A stretch of 17,509 nucleotides of DNA from Candidatus Woesearchaeota archaeon (GCA_007117145.1 SKHC01000095.1:1-17509), one strand, 5' to 3'; shown: positions 1 to 7,775, counted from the stretch's first letter. The notes: generated from the sequence alone by a model not told the origin. Numbers and translations are program-made.

Positions 1-114
1 GTGTCTGATTTTGAGTTGGATTATACTTTGGCTAGTAATAAGTTGAAGGAGGGTCGTTTTAAGATGGCTGAGTTGTATGTTCAGAGTTTGGAGGATAGTT
101 TGGGTAAAAAATGA
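1..114 (+). CDS. C-terminal end of an unidentified protein (partial, 5' end outside window)
   Basis: Frame 1 is open from the first base to a TGA at 112-114, giving 37 residues that end in ...EDSLGKK. The sequence is charged and helical, with a pattern (FKMAELYVQSLEDSL) like one helix pair of a TPR-type repeat; no function can be assigned. The stop overlaps the next start as ATGA (111-114), so the two genes are probably translationally coupled and the lost gene may belong with the surface protein. Codon use is odd: 35 of 37 sense codons end in G or T, all six leucines are TTG, and only the last two (AAA) end in A. The neighbouring genes are rich in A-ending codons. Confidence 0.7.
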   Translation: MSDFELDYTLASNKLKEGRFKMAELYVQSLEDSLGKK

Positions 115-3100
115 TTAGAAAGCTGTTTTTCTCATTGCTAATTATTAGCTTGGTTTTATTTAGTGTGCAAGCTCAAACACTCTATTCTCCTGTTTTCAAC
201 AGTTACAACACTCTTGGCTCGGATTTTCTTGGCTCTGTTTACTTAAATGAATCTAGTAATCCAAAAATCGAAGTACGGTTTATGAATGAGTCTATTATTG
301 ATTTTGTTATTAGTGAGCAGGGAACATTTAATATAAGTAAAGATTACTTTAAGTTACAAGGAACATACTATGTTAGATTTGTTGATGAATCTAATATCTT
401 TCCTCAAGAGTCTTGGATACCTATATATTTGAATAGAAATCAGAGTTTTTATGATGATTACTATAGTTTTAGAACAAACAGTACTTCAGAAACTTTTTAT
501 TGTGTCCCTTTCAGCGGGAGCTATACTTGTAGACTGGAGCACTTTCAAGCATATGAAATAAGAAGATTTTCCAAGCTTTACTATCAGACCAATGATGAGC
601 AATACAAAGAAATAATGAATAATTTAATCAATAGTTCTTGGGTGTCTGAAGAAATTGTAGACCCTGCTTTTTGTGATCCTAGGATAGGTTTTAACTGTGA
701 CGAGATAATTGAAGACGAATTGTCCTTTGAGTCATATGCTGGAGCAAAAAGACAAGGTACAGTGATTAGAGAGCTATGGACAGCATATAGTTACACTAGA
801 GAAGACACATTATATGAATTGGCAATGAATTTCAGTTATGGAACTGCCGGAGAGTGCAATGTTCACAATCAAGAGTTTAATTGCCAAAATAGTAGAAATC
901 AAGGTTTGATGATACAAGGTTACACTAATGCATTTAAGCATTCAGCAGATCCTTATTTTTTAGATATACTAGAATCTTTGGTTGAAGAGTCCTATAGTAT
1001 GAATAATGATTACGAGTTGATAAGAGGACTTATAACTGCCAGCTTATTTATTGCCAATCTAGAAGAAATAATAATTGATAGAGTCAATGAAAGTCTAAAC
1101 GAGGGATGTGAGACTTGTAGTGAAGAAGATATAGTTAGCAAACAGCTTATGCTGTTAGATGCTTACAAAAACACAGACATTCTTAATTCACTTGAAGAAA
1201 GTATTGATTCTTACACAATATACAGAGCATTATATGATTCTTTATTCTATGATAATATTACTTGTGATCATACGTCCGAAAACTATAATTGTCCAACCCC
1301 TCAGCTCCAAGTTCTAAAAATGGATTTATATAAAGGGTTAACATTTAACCTCTTCAGTGCTGAAAAAGGTTTTTTTGATGCACGGATACCTGCTTTAAAA
1401 ACCAACCAATCCGGATTTATATCTGTTAAATTTTTGGGTGAGATAGCAAGTCCGCATATACATATTAGAAATCATTTAAACCAAGCAGATCCTTTTGACA
1501 ACTACTCTTTAAACAGCACAGACATATTCAATCTAGATAGTTCAGTGATTGTAAGTGGAGAATCTTTAACTGATATAGACAGTACATTCATAGAAGTATA
1601 TTTTTCTGATGGACCAGTAAGGTATCCTGAAGACAAATACTTTATAATTCCTATTTCAGTTGTCTCTCCAAGCAACTTGGTGTACAATGAGTCTATCACT
1701 ACAAATCCTTTAGAATTTTGTGAGCCTTTCGCGCAGTCACCTGATTATTCTTGTAGGTATGAATATATGCAAGGAGATTATTTAGCAGGACTTAGTAGAT
1801 CCATATACCAAGAAAATGAAGCTGAGTTATTATCTGCTTTATCAGAATTATCAAATGCGGAAATAGATGACAGCGTCGAAGGAGTTTTTTCTACTTGTGA
1901 TCCTAACATCAAAGATTATTTATGCCAATTAGAAGGTCCAGATCCATTCGTGCCCCTAAAAAAACCTGGAGTTTACAGAGCTTCATCCTTAGCAATTGGC
2001 TATCTTGAAGCCTACAAGGCTTTAAATGAAAAAAGACTTTTAACCGATGCAAAACTATTATTGCATGAAAGTTGGGATGAGTGCTCTTTAATTGAGGAAG
2101 TCTTTGACTGTGGCGATGATAATCAAGGAAAAATTATACGGGCAGTGACGCTTCTATATGAATTAACAGGGGACCTTTTATTCAAACAATGGCTTGAAGA
2201 GCTAATAAATTATGCTACTGGTGATACAATAGATCAAGTTCTCGGGATTACTTTTGCCTATCCTCACATGAATAATTCTGGGTTGGATACAATTATTGAT
2301 CAAGGTATTAATAATTTAATTGAGCCATGCTCAATTAGTGGGGCATGCACTCCTTTAGATTTTTACGGTTCTTTACATGCTGTTTGGAACTCTTACAAAT
2401 TAACTTATAATGAAGATTACTTTGATTTGGCAAATGATTTCTTAAGGTCTAGGCCTTCTGGAAGCGTATATTGTATGCCTTTTGAAGAAACATTACCAGA
2501 AAACCATGTTTGCACTTATCCAAACGAACAAGGCGTTATGCTTTCATCTCTCAGATCTACAGAGGATAACTATGTTATATCTTCAGTGCCAAATTTAGAA
2601 GTAAATATATCAAGTGTCAATGAGGCCGATTTTGGCACGGTTATGGAAGTGAACTGTACTGTGACAAATGTTGATAGTCTAATAACGCTTAGCAGAGCAA
2701 CCCTAGGACTTTCAACCTCTCAACAAATAATATCTCCTGAACCTTCTACGATAGAGATTACGAATTTAGAGCCAGGGCAAAATTACTCAGTAACCTACTC
2801 GTTGAATTTGACAACAGGAGGAGGAAGGATAAACAGATGCCAGATACTTAATTATGAAGCATCAAAGCAACTAAATGTTACTAACATAGGAGAAATCCTA
2901 AGTATTACATATAATGAAATAGCAAATATTTTTTCAGATAATGTTCTGCAAATAAATTTATCAAATATTCATAATTTTTTCTTAGAAAATGTACATATAA
3001 ACATATCAAGAAAAGTTAATTCAACTCATTCAAATCAAAAATTTTCTAATGTAACAAGCATTTTACCAGGTAACCAAACACTGATTTTTTTCTATGAATT

Positions 3101-5612
3101 CGATAATTTAAGTGATGGAGTCTACACTTTTTTCTATAATGCTTCTTCTGATTTTCAAGGACAGTCAAATGGCACATTAGACACTATCTTTATCACCAAT
3201 AATTTATCTATTAACATAACGTACCCTGAGAAAGTATACCTGTATGAGCCCTATAATATAACTGTAGATGTATTTAATGACAAGCCATTTGATATAAACA
3301 ATTTAACAATTAATCTTTCATTAGCAAACGGGGTTCAACTACTAAACTCGAACAATTTCACATTAAACCTATCTTCTAATCAAAGTGATGAAATACATTT
3401 TACGTTAGTTAGTCAAATACCTCAAAGCAATGATTTACCAATAACTTTCTTTGCAAGTCAAGGTATTAATATAACTAAATTTGCGCAGTTAAACATCTCT
3501 GATGAAATATTATCATTGACTGCTAACAACCAAGCAGTCTCGCTTAACCAACCATTCTCATTTCCTTTAAGACTTAATAATACAGGCAGTATAAATCAGA
3601 CTAATATAAGCCTTGAATTTTCAAGTTCTGAAAATATCAACATAACCAATATTACTGTTATTGATAAAGTAACTTACTCAAATGAGACGCATGAGATTAT
3701 TAATGTTACTGGAGAAAATATTAACTCAACCGAGGCCCTAATAAATCTTACAGATCCTAATCTAAATTTTACTGTCAATTATACTAATCAGACCAATTTT
3801 ACTATTTTCACAAGTCTAAATTATACAATTAATACTTCTTATCTAGTTATTAATTATTCTATGTCGGATGGACAAAGCACAATTCTCACTATTCAAAACA
3901 ATAATACCTTGCAAACAAATTGTAACCTAACTGAAAATTCTAGCATCACTACTTGCAACTTAGAAATAATAGATGGAAATTTAGACTTGTTATTTTTATT
4001 TAATGAAACAGGGCAAATAAATATCAGCTACTTAGAGATCGATAACAATGTTTCAATACCTTTAGAAAGAACAAGTATTAATTTTTCAGAGCAATTAATA
4101 ATGATTGATTATCTAGATAATGGCAGTGAGATACTTTTTTCTATAAATGCCATTATCAACAGTTCTGATCAATACATCTATTGGGATGCAAACAGTTATG
4201 AAAATGGGTCTGCTCAGCTTAATATCTCAATTAAAGAGCCAGATACTCCGCCTCCCTCAAGTTCTGGATCTCAAGGTGGAGGCAGTGATAGTGGATCTGC
4301 AGGTCCTCCTCTAAGAGAACAAGAAGATAATGAAACAACTATTAACTGGTCTTACAGCGAGGTATACAGTTTTGCTAATATTTCAAGTGAAGACAAAGAG
4401 TCATTTGCATCATACACAAACTTTTCAGACATACATTTCGAAAAATACGAAGAATACAGAACATGTTTTACTGGTTCAAGGCAATACAATATGGAAACTG
4501 GCAGAATGATTATATCTTTAACCAACAGATGCCAGACTCGTATAGAAGAATTATACGTTTTCGAGCCAATAAACATTACTGGTTTGTTGCAAGATTCAAC
4601 CGTTCACAGTGTTTATGCTTACTCAGGCTATATACTGTTTTTTGATAACTTGTTATCGAATGAAACAAAAAGAGTTGAATACTTTGTTTATAACCTGACT
4701 GAAGAACAACTAGAAAGATTCGAGACTTTAAATATTCATATTCAATCATTATTAATTGCTGATCAAACAAACAATCTGACAGAAGATGGAGTAGATGATG
4801 AAGTGAGTGAACCAAGAGAAGTGAACATACCTGCGAGTATATTATTGCAATCTGCTTTTGTTTTGCTAGTGTTATTAGTATTAGTTAAAATGATTTCTAA
4901 CAATCCTTACAAATATCTAGCCAAATTGCTTCGTGCATATTATGGTTTAAAGCATAAAAAAGTTAGCAAATCTAAAGTATCTATGTCACAGGCCGATATA
5001 ATAATTAATGACATATATTTAAGAGTTCTATACATAGACAAACTTGTTAGAACAAACGAACTAAAAGAGGCTAAACAACTATTTACGGTATTACTTCACG
5101 ATTATAAGTCTAATATTGAGAAAATAAACGAATCTAAAGATTCAGCGGTATTAAATAAGTTGCATTTCGTGGAATCGAAGATAATAAGTTTAACCGATAC
5201 AATATTCTCAATGAATAAACACGAAGACCGGTTCATACTAGATAAGTTTGCGGTTGATGAGATTACAACCAAAAAAGATAAAAACAAATCAGAAAATATT
5301 GACACTTCTGCAGAAAGTTCTAAGGAGGATGTGAAAGAGGATAATAAAGCCATTGATCTATTTATGATTGCTCTAAATATACAGGTATTGATTAAAGATA
5401 AAAAAATTGATTTAGCTGAACAATCACTTCAAAAACTAAAGAAAAAAATAGATGATTTGGAAGAGTTAGATAAAGAAAAAGAGTTTCTCACAAAGAAAGC
5501 TGCTTCACTTGCTTCATCTATTGACCAACTGAAGAAAACAAGTAAAACATACAAATACAAAAAATATTTCAATAATTTGACTTCGAAAGTTAGTGGGATA
5601 TTTAAGAAATAG
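111..5612 (+). CDS. Giant membrane-anchored surface protein with duplicated cysteine-pair helical blocks and N-glycan-rich stalk
   Basis: 1833 aa; I do not recognise a named family. Residues 1-21 are a signal peptide (MIRK, hydrophobic run, VQAQ). Ten closely spaced cysteine pairs start at C131, C188, C249, C333, C385 and again at C537, C596, C658, C740, C788; many are followed by Q-G and a helix with an A-Y-x-x-T-x-D-x-x-Y flavour. The matching spacing shows a ~406-residue tandem duplication, each block preceded by a beta-rich domain. Residues ~830-1375 are beta-type repeats with dozens of N-x-S/T sequons, likely a glycosylated stalk. A Pro/Ser/Gly linker (~1377-1405), a small domain with C1452 and C1474, a membrane helix (~1575-1595) and a ~238-residue Lys/Glu-rich helical cytoplasmic tail follow. 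An S-layer, adhesion or host-contact role is inference only. The start overlaps the upstream stop (ATGA). Confidence 0.85.
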   Translation: MIRKLFFSLLIISLVLFSVQAQTLYSPVFNSYNTLGSDFLGSVYLNESSNPKIEVRFMNESIIDFVISEQGTFNISKDYFKLQGTYYVRFVDESNIFPQESWIPIYLNRNQSFYDDYYSFRTNSTSETFYCVPFSGSYTCRLEHFQAYEIRRFSKLYYQTNDEQYKEIMNNLINSSWVSEEIVDPAFCDPRIGFNCDEIIEDELSFESYAGAKRQGTVIRELWTAYSYTREDTLYELAMNFSYGTAGECNVHNQEFNCQNSRNQGLMIQGYTNAFKHSADPYFLDILESLVEESYSMNNDYELIRGLITASLFIANLEEIIIDRVNESLNEGCETCSEEDIVSKQLMLLDAYKNTDILNSLEESIDSYTIYRALYDSLFYDNITCDHTSENYNCPTPQLQVLKMDLYKGLTFNLFSAEKGFFDARIPALKTNQSGFISVKFLGEIASPHIHIRNHLNQADPFDNYSLNSTDIFNLDSSVIVSGESLTDIDSTFIEVYFSDGPVRYPEDKYFIIPISVVSPSNLVYNESITTNPLEFCEPFAQSPDYSCRYEYMQGDYLAGLSRSIYQENEAELLSALSELSNAEIDDSVEGVFSTCDPNIKDYLCQLEGPDPFVPLKKPGVYRASSLAIGYLEAYKALNEKRLLTDAKLLLHESWDECSLIEEVFDCGDDNQGKIIRAVTLLYELTGDLLFKQWLEELINYATGDTIDQVLGITFAYPHMNNSGLDTIIDQGINNLIEPCSISGACTPLDFYGSLHAVWNSYKLTYNEDYFDLANDFLRSRPSGSVYCMPFEETLPENHVCTYPNEQGVMLSSLRSTEDNYVISSVPNLEVNISSVNEADFGTVMEVNCTVTNVDSLITLSRATLGLSTSQQIISPEPSTIEITNLEPGQNYSVTYSLNLTTGGGRINRCQILNYEASKQLNVTNIGEILSITYNEIANIFSDNVLQINLSNIHNFFLENVHINISRKVNSTHSNQKFSNVTSILPGNQTLIFFYEFDNLSDGVYTFFYNASSDFQGQSNGTLDTIFITNNLSINITYPEKVYLYEPYNITVDVFNDKPFDINNLTINLSLANGVQLLNSNNFTLNLSSNQSDEIHFTLVSQIPQSNDLPITFFASQGINITKFAQLNISDEILSLTANNQAVSLNQPFSFPLRLNNTGSINQTNISLEFSSSENINITNITVIDKVTYSNETHEIINVTGENINSTEALINLTDPNLNFTVNYTNQTNFTIFTSLNYTINTSYLVINYSMSDGQSTILTIQNNNTLQTNCNLTENSSITTCNLEIIDGNLDLLFLFNETGQINISYLEIDNNVSIPLERTSINFSEQLIMIDYLDNGSEILFSINAIINSSDQYIYWDANSYENGSAQLNISIKEPDTPPPSSSGSQGGGSDSGSAGPPLREQEDNETTINWSYSEVYSFANISSEDKESFASYTNFSDIHFEKYEEYRTCFTGSRQYNMETGRMIISLTNRCQTRIEELYVFEPINITGLLQDSTVHSVYAYSGYILFFDNLLSNETKRVEYFVYNLTEEQLERFETLNIHIQSLLIADQTNNLTEDGVDDEVSEPREVNIPASILLQSAFVLLVLLVLVKMISNNPYKYLAKLLRAYYGLKHKKVSKSKVSMSQADIIINDIYLRVLYIDKLVRTNELKEAKQLFTVLLHDYKSNIEKINESKDSAVLNKLHFVESKIISLTDTIFSMNKHEDRFILDKFAVDEITTKKDKNKSENIDTSAESSKEDVKEDNKAIDLFMIALNIQVLIKDKKIDLAEQSLQKLKKKIDDLEELDKEKEFLTKKAASLASSIDQLKKTSKTYKYKKYFNNLTSKVSGIFKK

Positions 5613-5613
5613 T

Positions 5614-6816
5614 CTAGTTTTTAAAGTCTTTTTCAAACAATGTTCTTTTTATTACTTGTACGTCATTTTTTATATTTTCAAACTCTTCTTTTTTCACCAA
5701 GAATTCCATTTTTGATTCAATTTTTGACAGAGTTACAGATATGTCCTTTATACTATTTTGATTACTTTGGCTAGTTTCTGAGGTCTTATTTATTTTGCTT
5801 ACACTTTCACTAATATTTTGTATCATTACCTCTGTTCTAGAGGTATCTCTTTGTATTTGTGTTTTTAATTGTTTAATGGTTTCTTCGGTTTTCTTAATTC
5901 TTTCCAGTTTTTCAATAACATTATCAAAACTTTGAATCTTTTGCATCATATCTGAATATTTCTTCAGTTTTTCTTCATTTAGTTTTGTTTGAGTATCTAA
6001 CTTTTCTAGCTTGCTTTCTATTCTTAAAACATCTGCATCTACACTATTAAATCGTTTATCAAGATTGTCTGGTTTAAATGCATTTACTGTGTATTTTACC
6101 ACTGAAAAATCTTCTTCTAGTTTGTTAAACATTCTTTCTCTTCCAAGAACTGTGCTTCTCAATTCACCAATTTTTTCAAGAAGGTTTTGAATTTGCTCAT
6201 TAGTATCTGCATTTTTTTGATTGAGTAGCTCAATTTTTCCTCCCAACTTTGCAGAATTTATGTTTTCATCTTCAATTGCTTTATTGAGTTTCGCTATTTG
6301 TTTACTTATTTGTCTTTGATTTAATAACTCGACAGGCTCTTCTTTTTCAGTATCATCTTGCTTTGTTTCTTTCTTGTCTTTGAATTTATCTATTATTTTG
6401 GAGAATATTCCTTGCTCGCTCTTTTCAAGCTTTTCAAATTCTTCCGGTTTAAACGTATCTTCTTCTCTTGTGAGTTCTTTTTTTTCATCCTTTTTTGGTT
6501 CAGGTGTTTCTGTTGTTGGTTTGTTACTTTTTTCTTCTTGTTGGGGTTCGTTTTCCTCATCTTTAGATTCTTGAGTATCACTACTAGTTATTTCTTCTTC
6601 AGGTGTATCTGGAACATTTTTTTCGTCTGTAATGTCAAATTTTTCTAATTCAAATGTATCTTCAGGTTCTAATTCCAATTCTTTAAAGACTTTATTAATT
6701 GTTTCTTCAGGTATACTGGATTTCAATAGAATTTCTTTGATAGTTTTATCTGGTTTATTGTTCTTTTTAAACTTCATAACTATCTCTTTTAGCTTAACTA
6801 GCTGTTCTTCCCGCAA
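5614..6816 (-). CDS. Coiled-coil protein with acidic low-complexity linker
   Basis: 400 aa, starting with TTG at 6816. The start is chosen because a GAGGTG Shine-Dalgarno (6825-6830) lies 8 nt before it. Residues 1-50 form a small helical domain (K-T-I-K-E-I-L-L..P-E-E-T-I-N-K-V-F) like the short helical N-terminal modules of many archaeal proteins. Residues ~51-163 are Glu/Lys/Pro/Thr-rich and probably disordered. Residues ~164-390 are heptad-like coiled coil. No signal peptide or membrane segment is seen, so it is probably cytoplasmic and structural. It converges with the surface-protein gene, one base separating the two stops. A cytoskeletal or envelope-linked role is a guess; archaellum FlaC/D/E-like coiled coils are an alternative I cannot exclude, but no archaellum neighbours are present. 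Confidence 0.8.
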   Translation of the reverse strand: MREEQLVKLKEIVMKFKKNNKPDKTIKEILLKSSIPEETINKVFKELELEPEDTFELEKFDITDEKNVPDTPEEEITSSDTQESKDEENEPQQEEKSNKPTTETPEPKKDEKKELTREEDTFKPEEFEKLEKSEQGIFSKIIDKFKDKKETKQDDTEKEEPVELLNQRQISKQIAKLNKAIEDENINSAKLGGKIELLNQKNADTNEQIQNLLEKIGELRSTVLGRERMFNKLEEDFSVVKYTVNAFKPDNLDKRFNSVDADVLRIESKLEKLDTQTKLNEEKLKKYSDMMQKIQSFDNVIEKLERIKKTEETIKQLKTQIQRDTSRTEVMIQNISESVSKINKTSETSQSNQNSIKDISVTLSKIESKMEFLVKKEEFENIKNDVQVIKRTLFEKDFKN

Positions 6817-6824
6817 AAAATAAA

Positions 6825-6830
6825 CACCTC
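6825..6830 (-). promoter_or_regulatory. Shine-Dalgarno GAGGTG fixing a TTG start
   Basis: GAGGTG on the minus strand matches the archaeal anti-Shine-Dalgarno (CACCTC on plus) and sits 8 nt upstream of the TTG at 6816. It supports a non-ATG start for the coiled-coil gene and shows that a leadered mRNA is used here, unlike several other promoters in the window. Confidence 0.7.
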
Positions 6831-6866
6831 TTTTCTTTTTTTATTATTATATTGTTTATACGTCGA

Positions 6867-6877
6867 TTTATATATTT
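6867..6877 (-). promoter_or_regulatory. TATA box (box A) of the coiled-coil gene
   Basis: The minus strand carries an ATATATAAAT element here, the best TATA match between the tRNA gene and the coiled-coil gene. A start about 25 bases downstream (near 6845) would give a leader of roughly 30 nt carrying the GAGGTG site. Confidence 0.5.
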
Positions 6878-6903
6878 TATGTAATAATTAGAGTTATAAT
6901 TCT

Positions 6904-6913
6904 TTACATGTAA
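6904..6913. repeat. Perfect 10-bp palindrome TTACATGTAA
   Basis: A perfect inverted repeat lies between the tRNA 3' end and the TATA box of the coiled-coil gene, about 25-35 bp upstream of that box. It could be an operator or activator site, but a 10-bp palindrome in AT-rich DNA can occur by chance. Confidence 0.25.
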
Positions 6914-6930
6914 TTCTTACATTGGTTTTT

Positions 6931-6938
6931 AGAAAAAA
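6931..6938 (-). terminator. Oligo-T terminator of tRNA-Ser
   Basis: Three nucleotides after the discriminator base of the minus-strand tRNA the transcript runs through six T residues (6933-6938). Short T runs are the usual archaeal intrinsic terminators. CCA is not encoded; the bases after G73 are T-C-C. Confidence 0.55.
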
Positions 6939-6985
6939 GGACGCCCAGGGTGGGATTTGAACCCACGATCCCAAAGGGACAGGAT

Positions 6986-7027
6986 GTCTGCGGTATTGTC
7001 GGCTATCGACGCACTTTATGTGGTACG
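6986..7027 (-). other. tRNA intron 2 (42 nt, canonical position 37/38)
   Basis: Exon bases TTGC before the 5' bulge (TA^C) pair with intron bases GCAG before the 3' bulge (AC^A), one G-U included, giving the 4-bp central helix. The outer helix is the anticodon stem CAGGA/TCCTG itself, complete only once intron 1 is gone. Inside the intron a GTCG-ATAGC-CGAC hairpin can form. Confidence 0.82.
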
Positions 7028-7035
7028 TAGCAATC

Positions 7036-7067
7036 TTACGCGTACACTAGTTTTTCCTAATTATACT
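7036..7067 (-). other. tRNA intron 1 (32 nt, non-canonical position 29/30)
   Basis: The exon ends GCGC-AG and the intron ends GCGT-AA. With two bases left in each bulge, GCGC pairs with GCGT (one G-U) as the 4-bp central helix, and intron bases GTATA pair with TGTAC as the inner helix. The outer helix is weak, so this is a relaxed form of the motif cut by the archaeal splicing endonuclease. The position is fixed because only G29|G30 gives a fully paired anticodon stem. Confidence 0.8.
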
Positions 7068-7121
7068 CTGCGCAATACCAGACTATGCGACCTGGGCAGG
7101 TAACATTGAGACTATGATTTT

Positions 7122-7132
7122 GTTTTTAAATA
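7122..7132 (-). promoter_or_regulatory. TATA box of tRNA-Ser
   Basis: On the minus strand TATTTAAAAAC is centred about 30 bases upstream of tRNA nucleotide 1, at the right distance for a transcript starting a few bases before the mature 5' end. It lies directly after the stop codon of the homing-endonuclease relic. Confidence 0.55.
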
Positions 7133-7138
7133 TTCCTA

Positions 7139-7775
7139 TTATTTGAGTTTATTATTGATTCTCAATATATGTTTTGGATTTATTAATCCAATTTCCTCCT
7201 GAAATTTTTTACGTTGTGTAACGCCAGTAATTCTGATGTGGGATTGATCACCATATTTATTTTTATAATTCCAAGTATAGGTTCTTATATTGTGTTCTTC
7301 TAATAGTTTTTGTATTTGTTTAATTAATTCTTTTGATTTTGAAGAGTATGCTATTATGGGATATAGTTTCTCTTTCTTATTATTTATTTTAGCAAGATAA
7401 GCTGTTCCATCTGATGCAAAAAGTCCTCGTATAATTTATTTTTTCTTTATTTTTGATAGCGCCATTAACGAATTTGAGATAATTACTGTTTCGGTTTCTT
7501 TACCTGGCTTAAATCCTGTATCTAGTATTCTTAAGATGAATTCCTTATTACAGGTTCTGATACCATAACAACCATTTTTACCACCCGAACGAAAGCCAAT
7601 AGTCACTTTTTCTATGTATTTGTTGAATAAATTCAAGATGTAACTATCATAAAATTGTTTTTCATTCAAATTGCTCCCGGAGTTCAAAAACTAAATGATT
7701 ACCAGTCTTATAGATGCTTCCATCTCCTATCTATAATCCAATTATTTCTAAGAATTCTTCATCATAGTTGTTCAT
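7139..7775 (-). pseudogene. Decayed LAGLIDADG homing endonuclease
   Basis: From ATG at 7775 the frame reads MNNYDEEFLEIIGL-stop-IGDGSIYKTG, the first LAGLIDADG helix broken by TAG (7731-7733). After ...LVFEL near 7685 the frame shifts by one base, possibly in a T run, and continues GSNLNEKQFYDSYILNLF, GFRSGG, FILRILDTG. An in-frame TAA at 7436-7438 then interrupts just before the second motif IIRGLFASDG; the C-terminal domain (ITGVTQRKKFQEEIGL) runs to TAA at 7139-7141. Restored, it would be ~211 aa with two motifs, the usual single-chain layout of such enzymes. The active-site acidic residues of both motifs remain (IGDG, ASDG), so decay may be fairly recent. It ends 42 bases before the doubly interrupted tRNA-Ser, on the same strand. 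Such enzymes spread introns, inteins or themselves. Confidence 0.82.

Larger units (their letters stand above)
6942..7097 (-). tRNA. tRNA-Ser(GCU) with two introns; exons 7097-7068, 7035-7028, 6985-6942
   Basis: The acceptor stem GCCCAGG (7097-7091) pairs with CCTGGGC (6949-6943), followed by discriminator G. The D-arm is GCAT-AGTCTGGTA-TTGC with conserved A14, G18 and G19. The T-arm is GTGGG-TTCAAAT-CCCAC. A long variable arm (TCCC-TTT-GGGA then TC) makes it class II, and discriminator G with this arm indicates serine. No contiguous stretch gives an anticodon arm with U33 and a purine at 37. Joining ...CAG (ends 7068) + GATTGCTA (7035-7028) + ATCCTG... (from 6985) gives CAGGA-TTGCTAA-TCCTG: five perfect pairs, U33, anticodon GCU, A37. 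The mature RNA is 82 nt. Intron 1 (32 nt) is at 29/30 and intron 2 (42 nt) at the canonical 37/38; each has a 4-bp bulge-helix-bulge core. Exon 2 is 8 nt long and holds the whole anticodon. RtcB and archease nearby fit its ligation. Confidence 0.88.

Noticed and set aside
6942..7097. Reading the tRNA with a single intron as tRNA-Asp(GTC) or tRNA-Pro(TGG)
   Set aside because: These readings give C at position 37, a broken anticodon stem, or force the TCCC-TTT-GGGA variable arm into the anticodon loop. The long variable arm and G73 fit serine only.
7436..7687. 83-aa open frame as an intact small gene
   Set aside because: It starts at a TTG inside a longer homing-endonuclease homology and stops right before the second LAGLIDADG motif; it is a fragment of the pseudogene.
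7731..7733. TAG in the first LAGLIDADG motif as readthrough or pyrrolysine
   Set aside because: A second stop (TAA) and a frameshift in the same gene indicate decay rather than recoding.
7759..7765. C-box-like ATGATGA on the minus strand (possible C/D-box RNA)
   Set aside because: It lies in the start of the homing-endonuclease relic and I found no correctly spaced D box or terminal stem.
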